Shown here: positions 36,646-45,496 of the stretch, piece after piece | Layout of the letters: every line of letters begins with the position of its first letter | Position numbering within the stretch: position 1 is the stretch's first letter | Origin: Alcaligenes parafaecalis | GTDB lineage: Bacteria > Pseudomonadota > Gammaproteobacteria > Burkholderiales > Burkholderiaceae_B | DNA length: 64,000 nt | Direction: 5' to 3' | NCBI RefSeq assembly: GCF_026344135.1 | Contig: NZ_JAPKNA010000006.1 | Location: 186,001 to 250,000, forward strand | Made by a program: the position numbers and the translations under genes | Notes under the pieces: model-generated | Seen by the model: the letters and a program-made list of their open reading frames with translations, nothing else | Database searches by the model: none | Told to the model about the DNA's origin: nothing

Positions 36646-37842
36646 ATGACAGCCACCCACCTTCCTTACAGAACCTACCTTTATTTTCTGGCCCAATCCA
36701 TCAACCTGACCACTGCCGTCATGTCTGTCACCATGGCTGCTTTGGTAGGTGGCAGTTTGGCCCCCGAGCCCTGGTTATCCACCGTGCCCTACGGTTTTCA
36801 GTTTCTGTTTGTGATGCTCTTTACCCTGCCCGCCTCCAGATTGATGGCTGCCATAGGTCGCAAGAAATCCTTTCTGCTGGCAAGCCTGCCTTTGGCGGCA
36901 TCAGGGGTGGTGGGGTTTTGGGCTATCGAAATGAAGCAGTTTTCCTGGCTGGTGGCCTCGCACGCCCTGCTGGGAATCTATATTGCCTTTGCCAACTTCA
37001 ATCGCTTTGCGGCCACGGACGGGCTGAACAGCACATTGAAACCGCGAGCCATTTCATTGGTAGTGGCCGGCGGAGTGATTGCTGCCGTATCAGGCCCCTT
37101 GCTGATACAGGGTTTGAAAACGAGCAGTCTCGGGCAGGAGTTTGCAGCCTGCTATGGCGCCTTCACCATGCTAGCTGTAGTGTCGTTGATCCTGAATCTG
37201 TTCATCAAAGGAGTGAAGCCGGTCCATAACACGGCACTCAAGAAAGCCAGCCGCGGCCAGACACTTACACTGGTTCTACACAACAAAACGGTGGCCACTG
37301 CCATTTGCATTGCCGCCATAGGCTACGGCATCATGAATCTGCTGATGATTCAGGCCTCCATGTATATGTCTCATCTGCATGTGCATTTCTCGGACATCAG
37401 CACCGCCATTCAATGGCACGTCCTGGCCATGTTTGCCCCCTCTTTTTTCACTGGCATTCTGATTCAAAAGTTTGGCCTGAAAACCATTGCCATCAGCGGG
37501 ATCGTGCTTTTACTGCTCAGCAGTCTGAGCAATCTCGTGGCCCACGGCTATACAGCACTTAGCCTGTCTCTGCTGATTCTGGGCCTGGGCTGGAACTTCA
37601 CTTATGTGGGCGGCAGTGCCTTGCTGACCAATAACCTGGAAGGCAAACCACAAGCTCTGGAAGTACAAGGCTTGAATGATCTGGGCGTGTCCATCTTCGC
37701 CACACTGGGGGCCTTTGCCCCCGCCTTCCTGTTCAGCTTTGCAGGCTGGGGCGGCACCAATATTCTGTCCGGAATCCTCTGTCTGGTGCTCCTGCTTCTG
37801 TCGCTGATCTATATACCGCCTCAAAAGTCAGACAAACCGTAG
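36646..37842 (+). CDS. MFS transporter
   Basis: The 398-residue inner membrane protein has 12 hydrophobic segments, with a short motif A (MAAIGRKKSFLL) after TM2 and a central cytoplasmic loop at about 188-205. No substrate signature was recognised. It is divergent from the MocR-type regulator and shares a dyad operator region with it, so expression probably depends on that regulator and the cargo may be an amino acid or related amine. No clear ribosome site precedes ATG 36646, but the first membrane segment begins directly after it. Confidence 0.8.
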   Translation: MTATHLPYRTYLYFLAQSINLTTAVMSVTMAALVGGSLAPEPWLSTVPYGFQFLFVMLFTLPASRLMAAIGRKKSFLLASLPLAASGVVGFWAIEMKQFSWLVASHALLGIYIAFANFNRFAATDGLNSTLKPRAISLVVAGGVIAAVSGPLLIQGLKTSSLGQEFAACYGAFTMLAVVSLILNLFIKGVKPVHNTALKKASRGQTLTLVLHNKTVATAICIAAIGYGIMNLLMIQASMYMSHLHVHFSDISTAIQWHVLAMFAPSFFTGILIQKFGLKTIAISGIVLLLLSSLSNLVAHGYTALSLSLLILGLGWNFTYVGGSALLTNNLEGKPQALEVQGLNDLGVSIFATLGAFAPAFLFSFAGWGGTNILSGILCLVLLLLSLIYIPPQKSDKP

Positions 37843-38170
37843 ATCAGGAGCTTGCCCGCTCAACAAGCGAGTTGGCTTTCAATCAAGTCTAGCCACAATC
37901 ACACCTTCCCCATGAGTCACAGTGCGATTTTTGCATTCCTGTCGACAATCGAAAGCCATGAAAATCAGATAGTTCTTATTTTTTTGCCCGCACCCGCATG
38001 ATCCAATTTCAGTGCAGCACAAGCCCATGCAAGCCGCTCACGCCAATCTCCGCCACTGTTCAACACAGGGAGCGAGAACCTGCATTTCCAAGCTTGCCTG
38101 CAACGCTCGAACTCAATGCTCGTCCCCTCAAAGAACCTGAATAAAGATAGTCGAACGTCTCGAGGTGTTT
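37843..38170. other. Intergenic region before the lipoprotein gene
   Basis: About 330 bases with no supported gene. A small dyad (GCTTG and CAAGC) follows the MFS stop. The AT-rich stretch around 37960-37990 probably contains the promoter of the next operon. GAGG at 38162 is the ribosome site of the lipoprotein gene. Confidence 0.4.
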
Positions 38171-38533
38171 ATGCGATTCGCTGTTCCCGGCACGGCCATC
38201 CTGGTCGCCTGTTTTCTGTCCGCTTGCCAAGCTACCGCCCCGATTCGCCTCGCCCAGGAATCCGCCGCGTCCGGCAAGGAAGACAAGTGCTATCAAGAGT
38301 TCGCTGCACTAAAAGAACTGGACCCCGCTTCTTACGAAAAATATCGGCAGCAAATGCAGACCATTGATAAGCACTTTAGCGTCTACAAAGCCAATGAATC
38401 CCTGATTGATGCAAATTCGTCTGAAATCATGCTGACCGAAGTGAACAAAATGCTATCCCTGGTTTGCATCCGGATTAACAACGCCGTCTATTCCAATATG
38501 GTCGATCGCGTTCAATCCCTGAACAAGCTATGA
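38171..38533 (+). CDS. Small predicted lipoprotein
   Basis: The 120-residue product has a lipoprotein signal peptide with the lipobox LSAC at about residues 15-18, so it is probably anchored in a membrane through Cys18. The mature part is charged and helical (DPASYEKYRQQMQTIDKHF) with two more Cys (EDKCYQEF, LVCIRINN). No family was recognised. ATG 38171 is chosen over GTG 38165 because of GAGG spacing. Its stop overlaps the next ATG (ATGA), so it is translationally coupled to the FkpA-like gene and probably works with it. Confidence 0.75.
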   Translation: MRFAVPGTAILVACFLSACQATAPIRLAQESAASGKEDKCYQEFAALKELDPASYEKYRQQMQTIDKHFSVYKANESLIDANSSEIMLTEVNKMLSLVCIRINNAVYSNMVDRVQSLNKL

Positions 38534-39789
38534 AAAAGTACTTCAACGCCGCCCTATGCTGCACCTTGCTGATTTTTTATGAAGCCTCTCACTCAGTTGG
38601 AACTGGCCTATTGGACCGTCTGGCCCAGGAAAACATCATTGGCGACGGTCTTGCGCGCCCCCAGCCCTCCACAAATGCTGCACAACTAAATGCAGCCCCC
38701 TCTTTCGCTGCCAATTCTGATCAGGATAATAACGACGCCTTGCTCCGAAACGAGCTGCATCAGGCCAACACTCAGTTGATCGCCTTGCAGCAGCGTCTGT
38801 CCGACACCGAAAGCAGGAACAGCCAATTGCAACAACAATTGCTGCAGCTACAGGCGGAACCAGACGGCTCTATGGTCCTGGCGCCCATCGCCATCGATCA
38901 GGAACAAAACCTGGCACGGATCAAGGAATTAAGCCAACGCCTGGAAGAGGAGCTCAATCAGAAGCATATATTGGCATCTGAGCTGAAAAGCCTGCAAAGA
39001 ACCCGGAGCCAGGGTTTACCCAATCGCCTGTCACGAGAAAGCAGCCTTGCTGCGACCGCTTCTGAAATGGCCACCCTCAAAAAAGAAATAGACGAGCTGA
39101 AAGCAGCCAAGCAGGACCTGCAGCACCGGCTGGTCGCACAGGCGCTTAATTCAAGCAAGGCCGAACCTCAGGGAACACCCCGGCGTATGATTGTGAATGA
39201 CGCCGCCTCATCAGATGTCCGCCTTAGCTATGCCATTGGTGCTTGGTATGCGGACAGTGCGCCTCACGAGACACAGAAACTGGCATCCATTGGCAAAAAA
39301 CTGGACTTGCAAGCCTTCTCCCAAGGCTTTAGCGACAAAATCGATCAGCGCCTGCAGTTGTCTTCCAGCATCATTTCTGTGGAACTGGCCAACGTAGACA
39401 AGTTATTGGAACAGGCCATGCTGTCCAAGAACGAAAAGCAGGCCAAGTCTGTTCTTGCTGCGGCTGGGGCCGAAAAAGGCGCAGTCAAAATGCCTGATGG
39501 TGTGGTCTACAAAATCTTGAACAAGGGCAAGGCGCCGATGGTGACCGCTAGCAGCGATATCTTGTTTGAGCTGGATGAAGAACTGGGAACAGGTGAAGTG
39601 CTAGCGGCCAGAGAAACCAAAACCAGCCTCACCACGGACTTACCGCCACTGTTCCAAGACATCGTCAAACAACTGGGTATTGGTGGTTCTGCAAGAGTCC
39701 ATATCCCTATCACCGAGGCTCATGTCGCCACAGGCGTGCCGCCCGGCTCGGTATCGATCACCACAATCAGGATTATTGGCGTGAAATAA
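38530..39789 (+). CDS. FkpA/Mip-like periplasmic protein with coiled-coil insert and degenerate FKBP domain
   Basis: The 419-residue protein has a likely signal peptide (about 1-22) and a long coiled coil (about 70-205, Gln- and Leu-rich). A segment matching the FKBP dimerisation domain follows (LSYAIGAWYADSA, GKKLDLQAFSQGFSDKI), then an FKBP-like domain (GVVYKILNKGKAPMVTASSD to GVPPGSVSITTIRIIGV). Compared with E. coli FkpA the layout is preserved, but active-site residues are lost: VNYKG reads LFELD, and the GWTEGL segment reads LFQDIV. Prolyl isomerase activity is therefore doubtful and a chaperone or scaffold role is more likely. It is coupled to the upstream lipoprotein. Confidence 0.72.
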   Translation: MKKYFNAALCCTLLIFYEASHSVGTGLLDRLAQENIIGDGLARPQPSTNAAQLNAAPSFAANSDQDNNDALLRNELHQANTQLIALQQRLSDTESRNSQLQQQLLQLQAEPDGSMVLAPIAIDQEQNLARIKELSQRLEEELNQKHILASELKSLQRTRSQGLPNRLSRESSLAATASEMATLKKEIDELKAAKQDLQHRLVAQALNSSKAEPQGTPRRMIVNDAASSDVRLSYAIGAWYADSAPHETQKLASIGKKLDLQAFSQGFSDKIDQRLQLSSSIISVELANVDKLLEQAMLSKNEKQAKSVLAAAGAEKGAVKMPDGVVYKILNKGKAPMVTASSDILFELDEELGTGEVLAARETKTSLTTDLPPLFQDIVKQLGIGGSARVHIPITEAHVATGVPPGSVSITTIRIIGVK

Positions 39790-39830
39790 GGCTGGAACAG
39801 CAGTACCCGGGCCTTGTTACATCAAGGACC

Positions 39831-39886
39831 GAGTATCGAGTATCGAGTATCGAGTATCGAGTATCGAGTATCGAGTATCGAGTATC
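39831..39886. repeat. Tandem repeat of eight GAGTATC units
   Basis: Eight perfect head-to-tail copies of a 7-bp unit lie in the gap after the FkpA-like gene. Perfect copies of this length are prone to slippage, so copy number should vary between strains. It is not coding. Confidence 0.9.
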
Positions 39887-39914
39887 GGCATCAGTATATT
39901 TTTGAGCACAGGAT

Positions 39915-39942
39915 GGCGGCTCCAACACAAAAAAGAGCCGCC
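39915..39942. terminator. Hairpin in the convergent gap after the SDR operon
   Basis: GGCGGCTC and GAGCCGCC form a perfect 8-bp stem with a 12-base A-rich loop. It lies just past the 3' end of the minus-strand SDR gene. It has no trailing T run and may mark the 3' end of that long operon. Confidence 0.4.
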
Positions 39943-39953
39943 AAACTTGTCAC

Positions 39954-40706
39954 TTAACGAGCGGTATAGCCCCCGTCAGCCACCAGACATGATCCCGTCA
40001 TGAAGCTGGCCCCCTGCGACAGCAGGAAGGCAATGGCATGGGCAATTTCGTCAGAATGGCCCAAACGGCCAATAGGATGCTGAGTCACCAGATCAGCCCG
40101 CGCCGCCTCGTCGTATTCCGACAAAATCGGCGTATCCACATAGCCGGGATGGATCGTATTAATGCGTATGCCTTTGGAGGAGTATTCCAGAGCCGCCGCA
40201 CGACTCAAACCCACTACCCCATGTTTGGCCGCGTTATAGCCCGGCAAGCGTGCATTGGACACCAGCCCCATGATGGACGACATATTGACAATCGAGCCAC
40301 CACCCGCCGCCAAAATAGCCGGAATCTGATAGCGCAAACCATAGGCCACACCATTCAGATTGGTATCGATGAGGCGATGCCAGTCATCCAGATCCATCTC
40401 CCCCACCGGCTTGGAGCCGCCCAGAATGCCTGCATTATTGACGGCAAAGTGCAGAGCACCGAAATGTTCAATGGCGCAATCCACCAACGCTTTTACCTGC
40501 TCGGACTTGGTCACATCGGCCACTTGAGCAAGCGCCCTGCCACCCGCTTGTTCGATCTCCTTGACCACCTCCTCCAAGGCACTACGATTTCTACCGGATA
40601 CCAGCACAGACAAGCCATTCGCAGCCAGCAAACGGGCGGTGGCAGCGCCAATACCCGACGTCGCACCCGTCACCAACGCTGAGTGACCAGAGAATGAATA
40701 CTTCAT
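39954..40706 (-). CDS. Short-chain dehydrogenase/reductase, downstream copy of a tandem pair
   Basis: The 250-residue classical SDR has the cofactor motif TGATSGIG (residues 14-21), NNAG, the catalytic Ser in NMSSIMG and YNAAKHG. It is about 83% identical by hand alignment to the SDR encoded just upstream, differing mostly in the cofactor-specificity loop (SGRNRSALEE here, with two Arg suggesting NADPH) and around residues 93-100. AGGAG precedes the ATG. The frame extending upstream to 40820 is not used because both copies start MKYSFSGHS. Substrate unknown. Confidence 0.88.
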   Translation of the reverse strand: MKYSFSGHSALVTGATSGIGAATARLLAANGLSVLVSGRNRSALEEVVKEIEQAGGRALAQVADVTKSEQVKALVDCAIEHFGALHFAVNNAGILGGSKPVGEMDLDDWHRLIDTNLNGVAYGLRYQIPAILAAGGGSIVNMSSIMGLVSNARLPGYNAAKHGVVGLSRAAALEYSSKGIRINTIHPGYVDTPILSEYDEAARADLVTQHPIGRLGHSDEIAHAIAFLLSQGASFMTGSCLVADGGYTAR

Positions 40707-40816
40707 TGTGGAACTCCTCAAAAATAGGCCCCAATACAAGATGGGGCCCGGATTCTCGCTGGCTGGTTCTGGATGGAAATACTGATTTTGTTCTCGCAGC
40801 GACGTGATCCCCCAAC

Positions 40817-41569
40817 TCAAATAGAGGTGTAGCCCCCATCGGCCACCATGCAGGCGCCCGTCATGAAGCTGGCACCGTCCGAAAGCAGGAAGGCAATGGC
40901 ATGGGCGATTTCATCCGCATGGCCCAAACGACCAATCGGGTGCTGGGCCACCAAAGCAGCACGCGCGGCCTCATCAAAGCCCGACAGAATGGGAGTATCC
41001 ACATAACCGGGGTGAATGGTATTGATGCGGATGCCTTTGGAGGAATACTCCAGGGCTGCGGAACGGCTCAGGCCGACAACTCCGTGCTTGGCGGCGTTAT
41101 AACCGGGCAAAGCAGGATTAGCCACCAGGCCCATGATGGAAGACATATTCACGATGGCACCACCGCCTGCCGCCAAAATGGCGGGGATCTGGTAACGCAG
41201 ACCGTAAGCGACGCCGTTCAGATTAATGTCAATCAAGCGACGCCAGCCGTCCAAGTCCATTTCACCAGCCGGGCCGGAATCTCCGCCCACACCGGCGTTA
41301 TTAACGGCAAAGTGCAAGGCCCCGAAATGCTCAATGGCGCAATCGACAGCCGCCTTTACTTGATCAGGCTGGGTGACGTCCGCCACATTGCCCACGGCCT
41401 TGCCACCGGCCTGCTCAATTTCCTTGACCACGGCCTGCACGGCATCAGCCTGTACGTCGGACACCACGACCGACAAACCATTGGCTGCCAACATGCGGGC
41501 CGTGGCGGCGCCAATGCCGGACGCCGCACCCGTTACCAGAACAGAGTGGCCGGAAAATGAATACTTCAT
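40817..41569 (-). CDS. Short-chain dehydrogenase/reductase, upstream copy of a tandem pair
   Basis: The 250-residue SDR has TGAASGIG, NNAG, NMSSIMG and YNAAKHG as in its neighbour. Its cofactor loop begins SDVQAD, with an Asp at the end of the second strand, which usually selects NAD(H). The pair may therefore have split cofactor preference after duplication. It follows the DUF3141 gene by 37 bases, so it is probably the tail of the PHB operon. Confidence 0.88.
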   Translation of the reverse strand: MKYSFSGHSVLVTGAASGIGAATARMLAANGLSVVVSDVQADAVQAVVKEIEQAGGKAVGNVADVTQPDQVKAAVDCAIEHFGALHFAVNNAGVGGDSGPAGEMDLDGWRRLIDINLNGVAYGLRYQIPAILAAGGGAIVNMSSIMGLVANPALPGYNAAKHGVVGLSRSAALEYSSKGIRINTIHPGYVDTPILSGFDEAARAALVAQHPIGRLGHADEIAHAIAFLLSDGASFMTGACMVADGGYTSI

Positions 41570-41606
41570 GTTCGAAACTCCTTCAAAAATTCATTCACGC
41601 CAAATC

Positions 41607-44216
41607 TCAGGATTTGCGCTGACGATTCCTAGATGCCGCAGCGCCGGTGCTGGCTGACTTGCTGGCGGCCCCCGAACCCGCTACTGCACCCTGCTTGGCC
41701 CTTGTCTTCTCTACGCCTTGAGCGGGCACGGCTGCTTCGGTTTGAGCCAAGGGCTTTGTTGCCGATTTCACAGCCGGTTTCACTGGCTTTGCCTGGGCCG
41801 GTTTTGCTGCTGCTTTAGCGGCTGGCTGCGTTTTACTTGCCGGTGTGGCTGTCTTTGATTTGGCTTCTGTCGCTTTAGGGGCTTGGACACCAGGTTTCAC
41901 TGGTGTTGCAGTCGCCGCGGTCGAGGCTTGGGCAACAGATTTCACCGGCGCAGGAGCTGCCGCTTTCTTGGCGGCTGATGCCGTAGTTTTGGCTACCGTC
42001 TTGGTGTCCATATGGCTCGATTTTTCCGCCTGCTCCTGCTGTTTGGCCGCAGCCTCGAACAAGCCCAGAACTTCTTGGGAAGCTTGAGTCACCGCCTCAG
42101 AGGCGGGGTCTTGCTCGTCGATGGCGCTGATCAATTTCTTGATCAGGGATGCCACCAGACGAATTTCCTCGGGCGTCTGCTTGCTAAGCAAATGCGGAAT
42201 CGCTTCCACGGCCTTATGACCGTGGTGCGCCAGCACCAGGGCCTGCTCGCGAATTGCAGCACGCATTTTTTCAATATCAAAATTGCCCGTGTCGTATTGC
42301 TCGCGCAAACGCATGGCGGCATGGTGATAACGCTCGTCCACGCTGTTGCGCTGCTTGGCAATATGGAACAAACCACGCAGTGCTGCTTCCAGCAACCCGC
42401 CTTCGTTCAACAAACCATCCAATCTGTGCATTTGCTGGCGTACAAAAGCCAGATGCTCGGGCGAGCTGCCAGGATGGGGACGCGCCGGGATAGAATCGCC
42501 CGGTGCATGACCGGCCAGGGCCATCAGCAAAGGGGAGCCGTAAACGGTATCGAACCAGATCTGATAAATACTGTCGCGCCGGTCACGGTAATTGTTCAGG
42601 ACCCGTTCCATAGCCTGGGAGAAATTCTCCTGCGCTTCCAGGAAAATATTGTCCTCATCCACGGTCTGGCGCTGCTGTGCGATGTTTTCTGCCCACTGAT
42701 GAATCGTGGCGGCCCAGGGATGGGCGCTGGTCCAGGACTCGTACGACAGACGCATGGGGTTAACGGCTTCCAGCAATGCCGCGGTATAGGGAGTAGACAG
42801 AGCTTTGACCCAAGGCTGCAAGGTGCTCTTGTAGAACGCCAGATTGATTTCAGATAGACGCGCTGCGGCTGCAAAGCGTCGATCCGACTCAGGATCAGGC
42901 TGCACGATCTCGGCAATTTCAGCCAGATTGCTTTGCCGCACCGACATCAAATAGGGGTCATTCAGCAAGGTGTCGTCATCGGGCGTTTCTTCGACAGTCG
43001 CACGATAAATTCCGGCTGGCAGCAGATCAATTTGATCAATGGTGCTGGCAAATTTGCGGTGCTCTTTGCTGCCCACACTACCGGACACAAAAATGCCCAA
43101 ATGCCCGATACGATCATGGGTCGTAAAGACGATGGTCTGGTCGTGACTGCGCACATCATCGTCATCCAGATACAGATCAGTAATCCAGCCCAGTGCCTGT
43201 GCGGGCGGCGTAATGTTGTCGCCAAAAGAGCTGAACACCACGATGGGCGAACGGATATTGCGCAGGTCGATGCGGATGCCGTCGGAGGTCATTAACTGTG
43301 CCGTAGACAGCTTGTTGCCAATGAACAGGTTATCCACGATGTACTGCATTTCCACATCGTTCAGAAATACATAACCGCCCCAGTATTTCTCGAAACCGAT
43401 ATAGCGTTCGGCTTCGGTGTCTGCATTGGCGTACACGTTGTACTGCTTGGACCACAAGGTATTGGCCGGGTCCAGATTCTCGAAATTCTTGACCAGCCAC
43501 GCACCGTCAAAGCGACCATTGCCCAGATCGCTGGTCATCGCTGTTAACCAGCTACCACCCAGCAAGCCACCGGCATAGCGCATGGGGTTGCGGCCTGCCC
43601 AGTAAGACACGGGGGCTCCGGCCAGAATCAAGGGACCAAACAACTCCGGCCACACAGCCGCCGCCATCATGATCTGCCAGCCCGCCTGACAATTACCGAT
43701 CACCACCGGCTTGCCCTGGCTTTCTGGATGCAGCTCGGCCGCTTTGCTGACAAAGGCAGCATGGGCACGCATCACATCCTCAACCGTCTGGCCAGGAACA
43801 GGGTCCGGTAAAAACCCGACAAAGTAGCAAGGGTGCCCCGCTTGCAGCGCGGCACCGATTTCACTATCCGACTTGAAGCCACCGATGCCCGGCCCATGAC
43901 CGGCACGAGGGTCAACCACCAGAAACGGGCGTTTGCTGGGGTCGGTAGGCTGATCTTCCGGTGCCAGAATACGCACCATCAGATAGTTAACGGGTCGGGG
44001 AAGAGTCAGACCCGACATGACCAGTTCGGCCGGGAAGTTCAGCACATTCGGCACTTCTACCTTGCGTTGGGCCTGGTACTGATCCCCGACCTGACGCTCG
44101 ATATCGGCATACAGAATGGCGCGCTGCCAGGCGTCCACAAAGTACGAGGAGACGGTCTGACCCAGGTTCCAGGGGGACCAGGCCGTACGGTCGTCACGAG
44201 ACTTATCTGTCATCAT
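41607..44216 (-). CDS. DUF3141 alpha/beta hydrolase with Lys/Ala/Pro-rich tail, PHB-associated
   Basis: The 869-residue protein has an alpha/beta hydrolase region (about 70-400) with GNCQAGW around residue 176. This Gly-x-Cys-x-x-Gly nucleophile elbow resembles the lipase-like box of PHA synthases. SSFGDNITPP and DRIGHLGIF could supply the Asp and His of a triad. A helical middle follows (about 440-730). The last about 134 residues are almost entirely Ala, Lys, Pro, Thr and Ser in repeats such as AAKPAQAKPVKPA, like histone H1-type tails of bacterial proteins. It lies 25 bases after phaA. It may modify or anchor PHB granules; the function is unproven. Confidence 0.75.
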   Translation of the reverse strand: MMTDKSRDDRTAWSPWNLGQTVSSYFVDAWQRAILYADIERQVGDQYQAQRKVEVPNVLNFPAELVMSGLTLPRPVNYLMVRILAPEDQPTDPSKRPFLVVDPRAGHGPGIGGFKSDSEIGAALQAGHPCYFVGFLPDPVPGQTVEDVMRAHAAFVSKAAELHPESQGKPVVIGNCQAGWQIMMAAAVWPELFGPLILAGAPVSYWAGRNPMRYAGGLLGGSWLTAMTSDLGNGRFDGAWLVKNFENLDPANTLWSKQYNVYANADTEAERYIGFEKYWGGYVFLNDVEMQYIVDNLFIGNKLSTAQLMTSDGIRIDLRNIRSPIVVFSSFGDNITPPAQALGWITDLYLDDDDVRSHDQTIVFTTHDRIGHLGIFVSGSVGSKEHRKFASTIDQIDLLPAGIYRATVEETPDDDTLLNDPYLMSVRQSNLAEIAEIVQPDPESDRRFAAAARLSEINLAFYKSTLQPWVKALSTPYTAALLEAVNPMRLSYESWTSAHPWAATIHQWAENIAQQRQTVDEDNIFLEAQENFSQAMERVLNNYRDRRDSIYQIWFDTVYGSPLLMALAGHAPGDSIPARPHPGSSPEHLAFVRQQMHRLDGLLNEGGLLEAALRGLFHIAKQRNSVDERYHHAAMRLREQYDTGNFDIEKMRAAIREQALVLAHHGHKAVEAIPHLLSKQTPEEIRLVASLIKKLISAIDEQDPASEAVTQASQEVLGLFEAAAKQQEQAEKSSHMDTKTVAKTTASAAKKAAAPAPVKSVAQASTAATATPVKPGVQAPKATEAKSKTATPASKTQPAAKAAAKPAQAKPVKPAVKSATKPLAQTEAAVPAQGVEKTRAKQGAVAGSGAASKSASTGAAASRNRQRKS

Positions 44217-44241
44217 CTTCTCCCTTCAATCAGCTAGCTAT

Positions 44242-45426
44242 TCAAGCGGCCTCAATGGCAATGGCTACGCCTTGACCGCCACCAATGCACAAGGTCGCCA
44301 GACCTTTCTGGCCACCACGGCGACGCAGTTCATGAATCAGGGTGACCAACACGCGCGCACCGGACGCACCAATGGGGTGACCCAAGGCAATCGCACCGCC
44401 GTTGACGTTGACCTTGCTCATGTCCCACTGCAAGTCTTTGGCCACAGCCAGCGATTGGGCGGCAAAGGCTTCGTTGGCTTCGATCAGGTCCAGTTGATCA
44501 ATTTCCCAACCCACTTTCTTCAAGACCTTGCGGCTGGCCGACACAGGGCCAATCCCCATGATGGCCGGGTCTACACCCGTGCTGGCCCAGCCACGAATCC
44601 ACGCCAGAACGGGCAGACCCAATTCCTTGACCTTGTCGGCGCTGGCCAGCAAGAGCACCGCGGCACCATCATTAATGGTGGACGCGTTACCTGCCGTGAC
44701 CGTGCCGTCTTTCTTGAAGGCAGGACGCAGCTTGGCCAGGGATTCCAGTGTGGTTTGTGCGCGTGGTTGCTCGTCGGCCTCGACACGGACAGGATCGCCT
44801 TTGCGCTGGGGCACGTCGATCGGGGTGATCTCGTCCTTGAAACGCCCAGCTTCCATGGCCGCTACAGCTTTACGCTGGGACTCCACCGCAAAAGCATCTT
44901 GCTGTTCACGGCTGATGTCATAACGCTCGGCCAGGTTTTCTGCCGTGATACCCATGTGGTAGTTATGGAAGGCATCAGTCAAACCGTCGCGCAGCAAGGT
45001 GTCGTCCATCATGGCGTGGCCCAGGCCCAAACCTGTGCGCGCCTTGTGCACCACAAAGGGAGCCAGGCTCATGCTTTCCTGACCACCGGCCAGCACCAGA
45101 TCCGCATCACCCAAGGCAATGGCCTGCGCCGCCAGATGCACCGCTTTCAGGCCCGAACCGCAGAGCTTGTTCAGGGACATGGAGGGGACTTCATAAGGCA
45201 GGCCAGCGTTCACGGCCGCCTGGCGAGCCGGGTTCTGCCCGGCTCCAGCAGTCAGAATCTGACCCAGAATGACTTCATCAATCTGTTCGGCTGCCACGCC
45301 TGTGCTCTGGAGCACGGCACGAATCAGTTGTGCGCTCAAATCATGGGCGGGCACCGTAGACAGCCCCCCTTGAAAGCGTCCAATGGGGGTACGAGTCGCC
45401 GCAACAATCGCGATATCTTTGTGCAT
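44242..45426 (-). CDS. phaA: Acetyl-CoA C-acetyltransferase (beta-ketothiolase)
   Basis: The 394-residue thiolase condenses two acetyl-CoA to acetoacetyl-CoA, the first step of PHB synthesis. The nucleophile Cys lies in LNKLCGSGLKAV (about 89), the His in GGAIALGHPIGASGAR and the second Cys in LATLCIGGGQG. Two in-frame ATGs lie upstream, but AAAGGA stands six bases before 45426, and this gives the usual length of about 393. It is followed by the DUF3141 gene and preceded by phaB. Confidence 0.93.
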   Translation of the reverse strand: MHKDIAIVAATRTPIGRFQGGLSTVPAHDLSAQLIRAVLQSTGVAAEQIDEVILGQILTAGAGQNPARQAAVNAGLPYEVPSMSLNKLCGSGLKAVHLAAQAIALGDADLVLAGGQESMSLAPFVVHKARTGLGLGHAMMDDTLLRDGLTDAFHNYHMGITAENLAERYDISREQQDAFAVESQRKAVAAMEAGRFKDEITPIDVPQRKGDPVRVEADEQPRAQTTLESLAKLRPAFKKDGTVTAGNASTINDGAAVLLLASADKVKELGLPVLAWIRGWASTGVDPAIMGIGPVSASRKVLKKVGWEIDQLDLIEANEAFAAQSLAVAKDLQWDMSKVNVNGGAIALGHPIGASGARVLVTLIHELRRRGGQKGLATLCIGGGQGVAIAIEAA

Positions 45427-45496
45427 ATCCATTCCTTTCATAAGTCGCAGGCCCGACTAGCGGGCCCATACAGGCAGCAGCCGAACCGAGTCGGGC

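Noticed and set aside
39831..39886. Possible CRISPR array
   Set aside because: The 7-bp units are contiguous with no spacers, and no cas genes are present.
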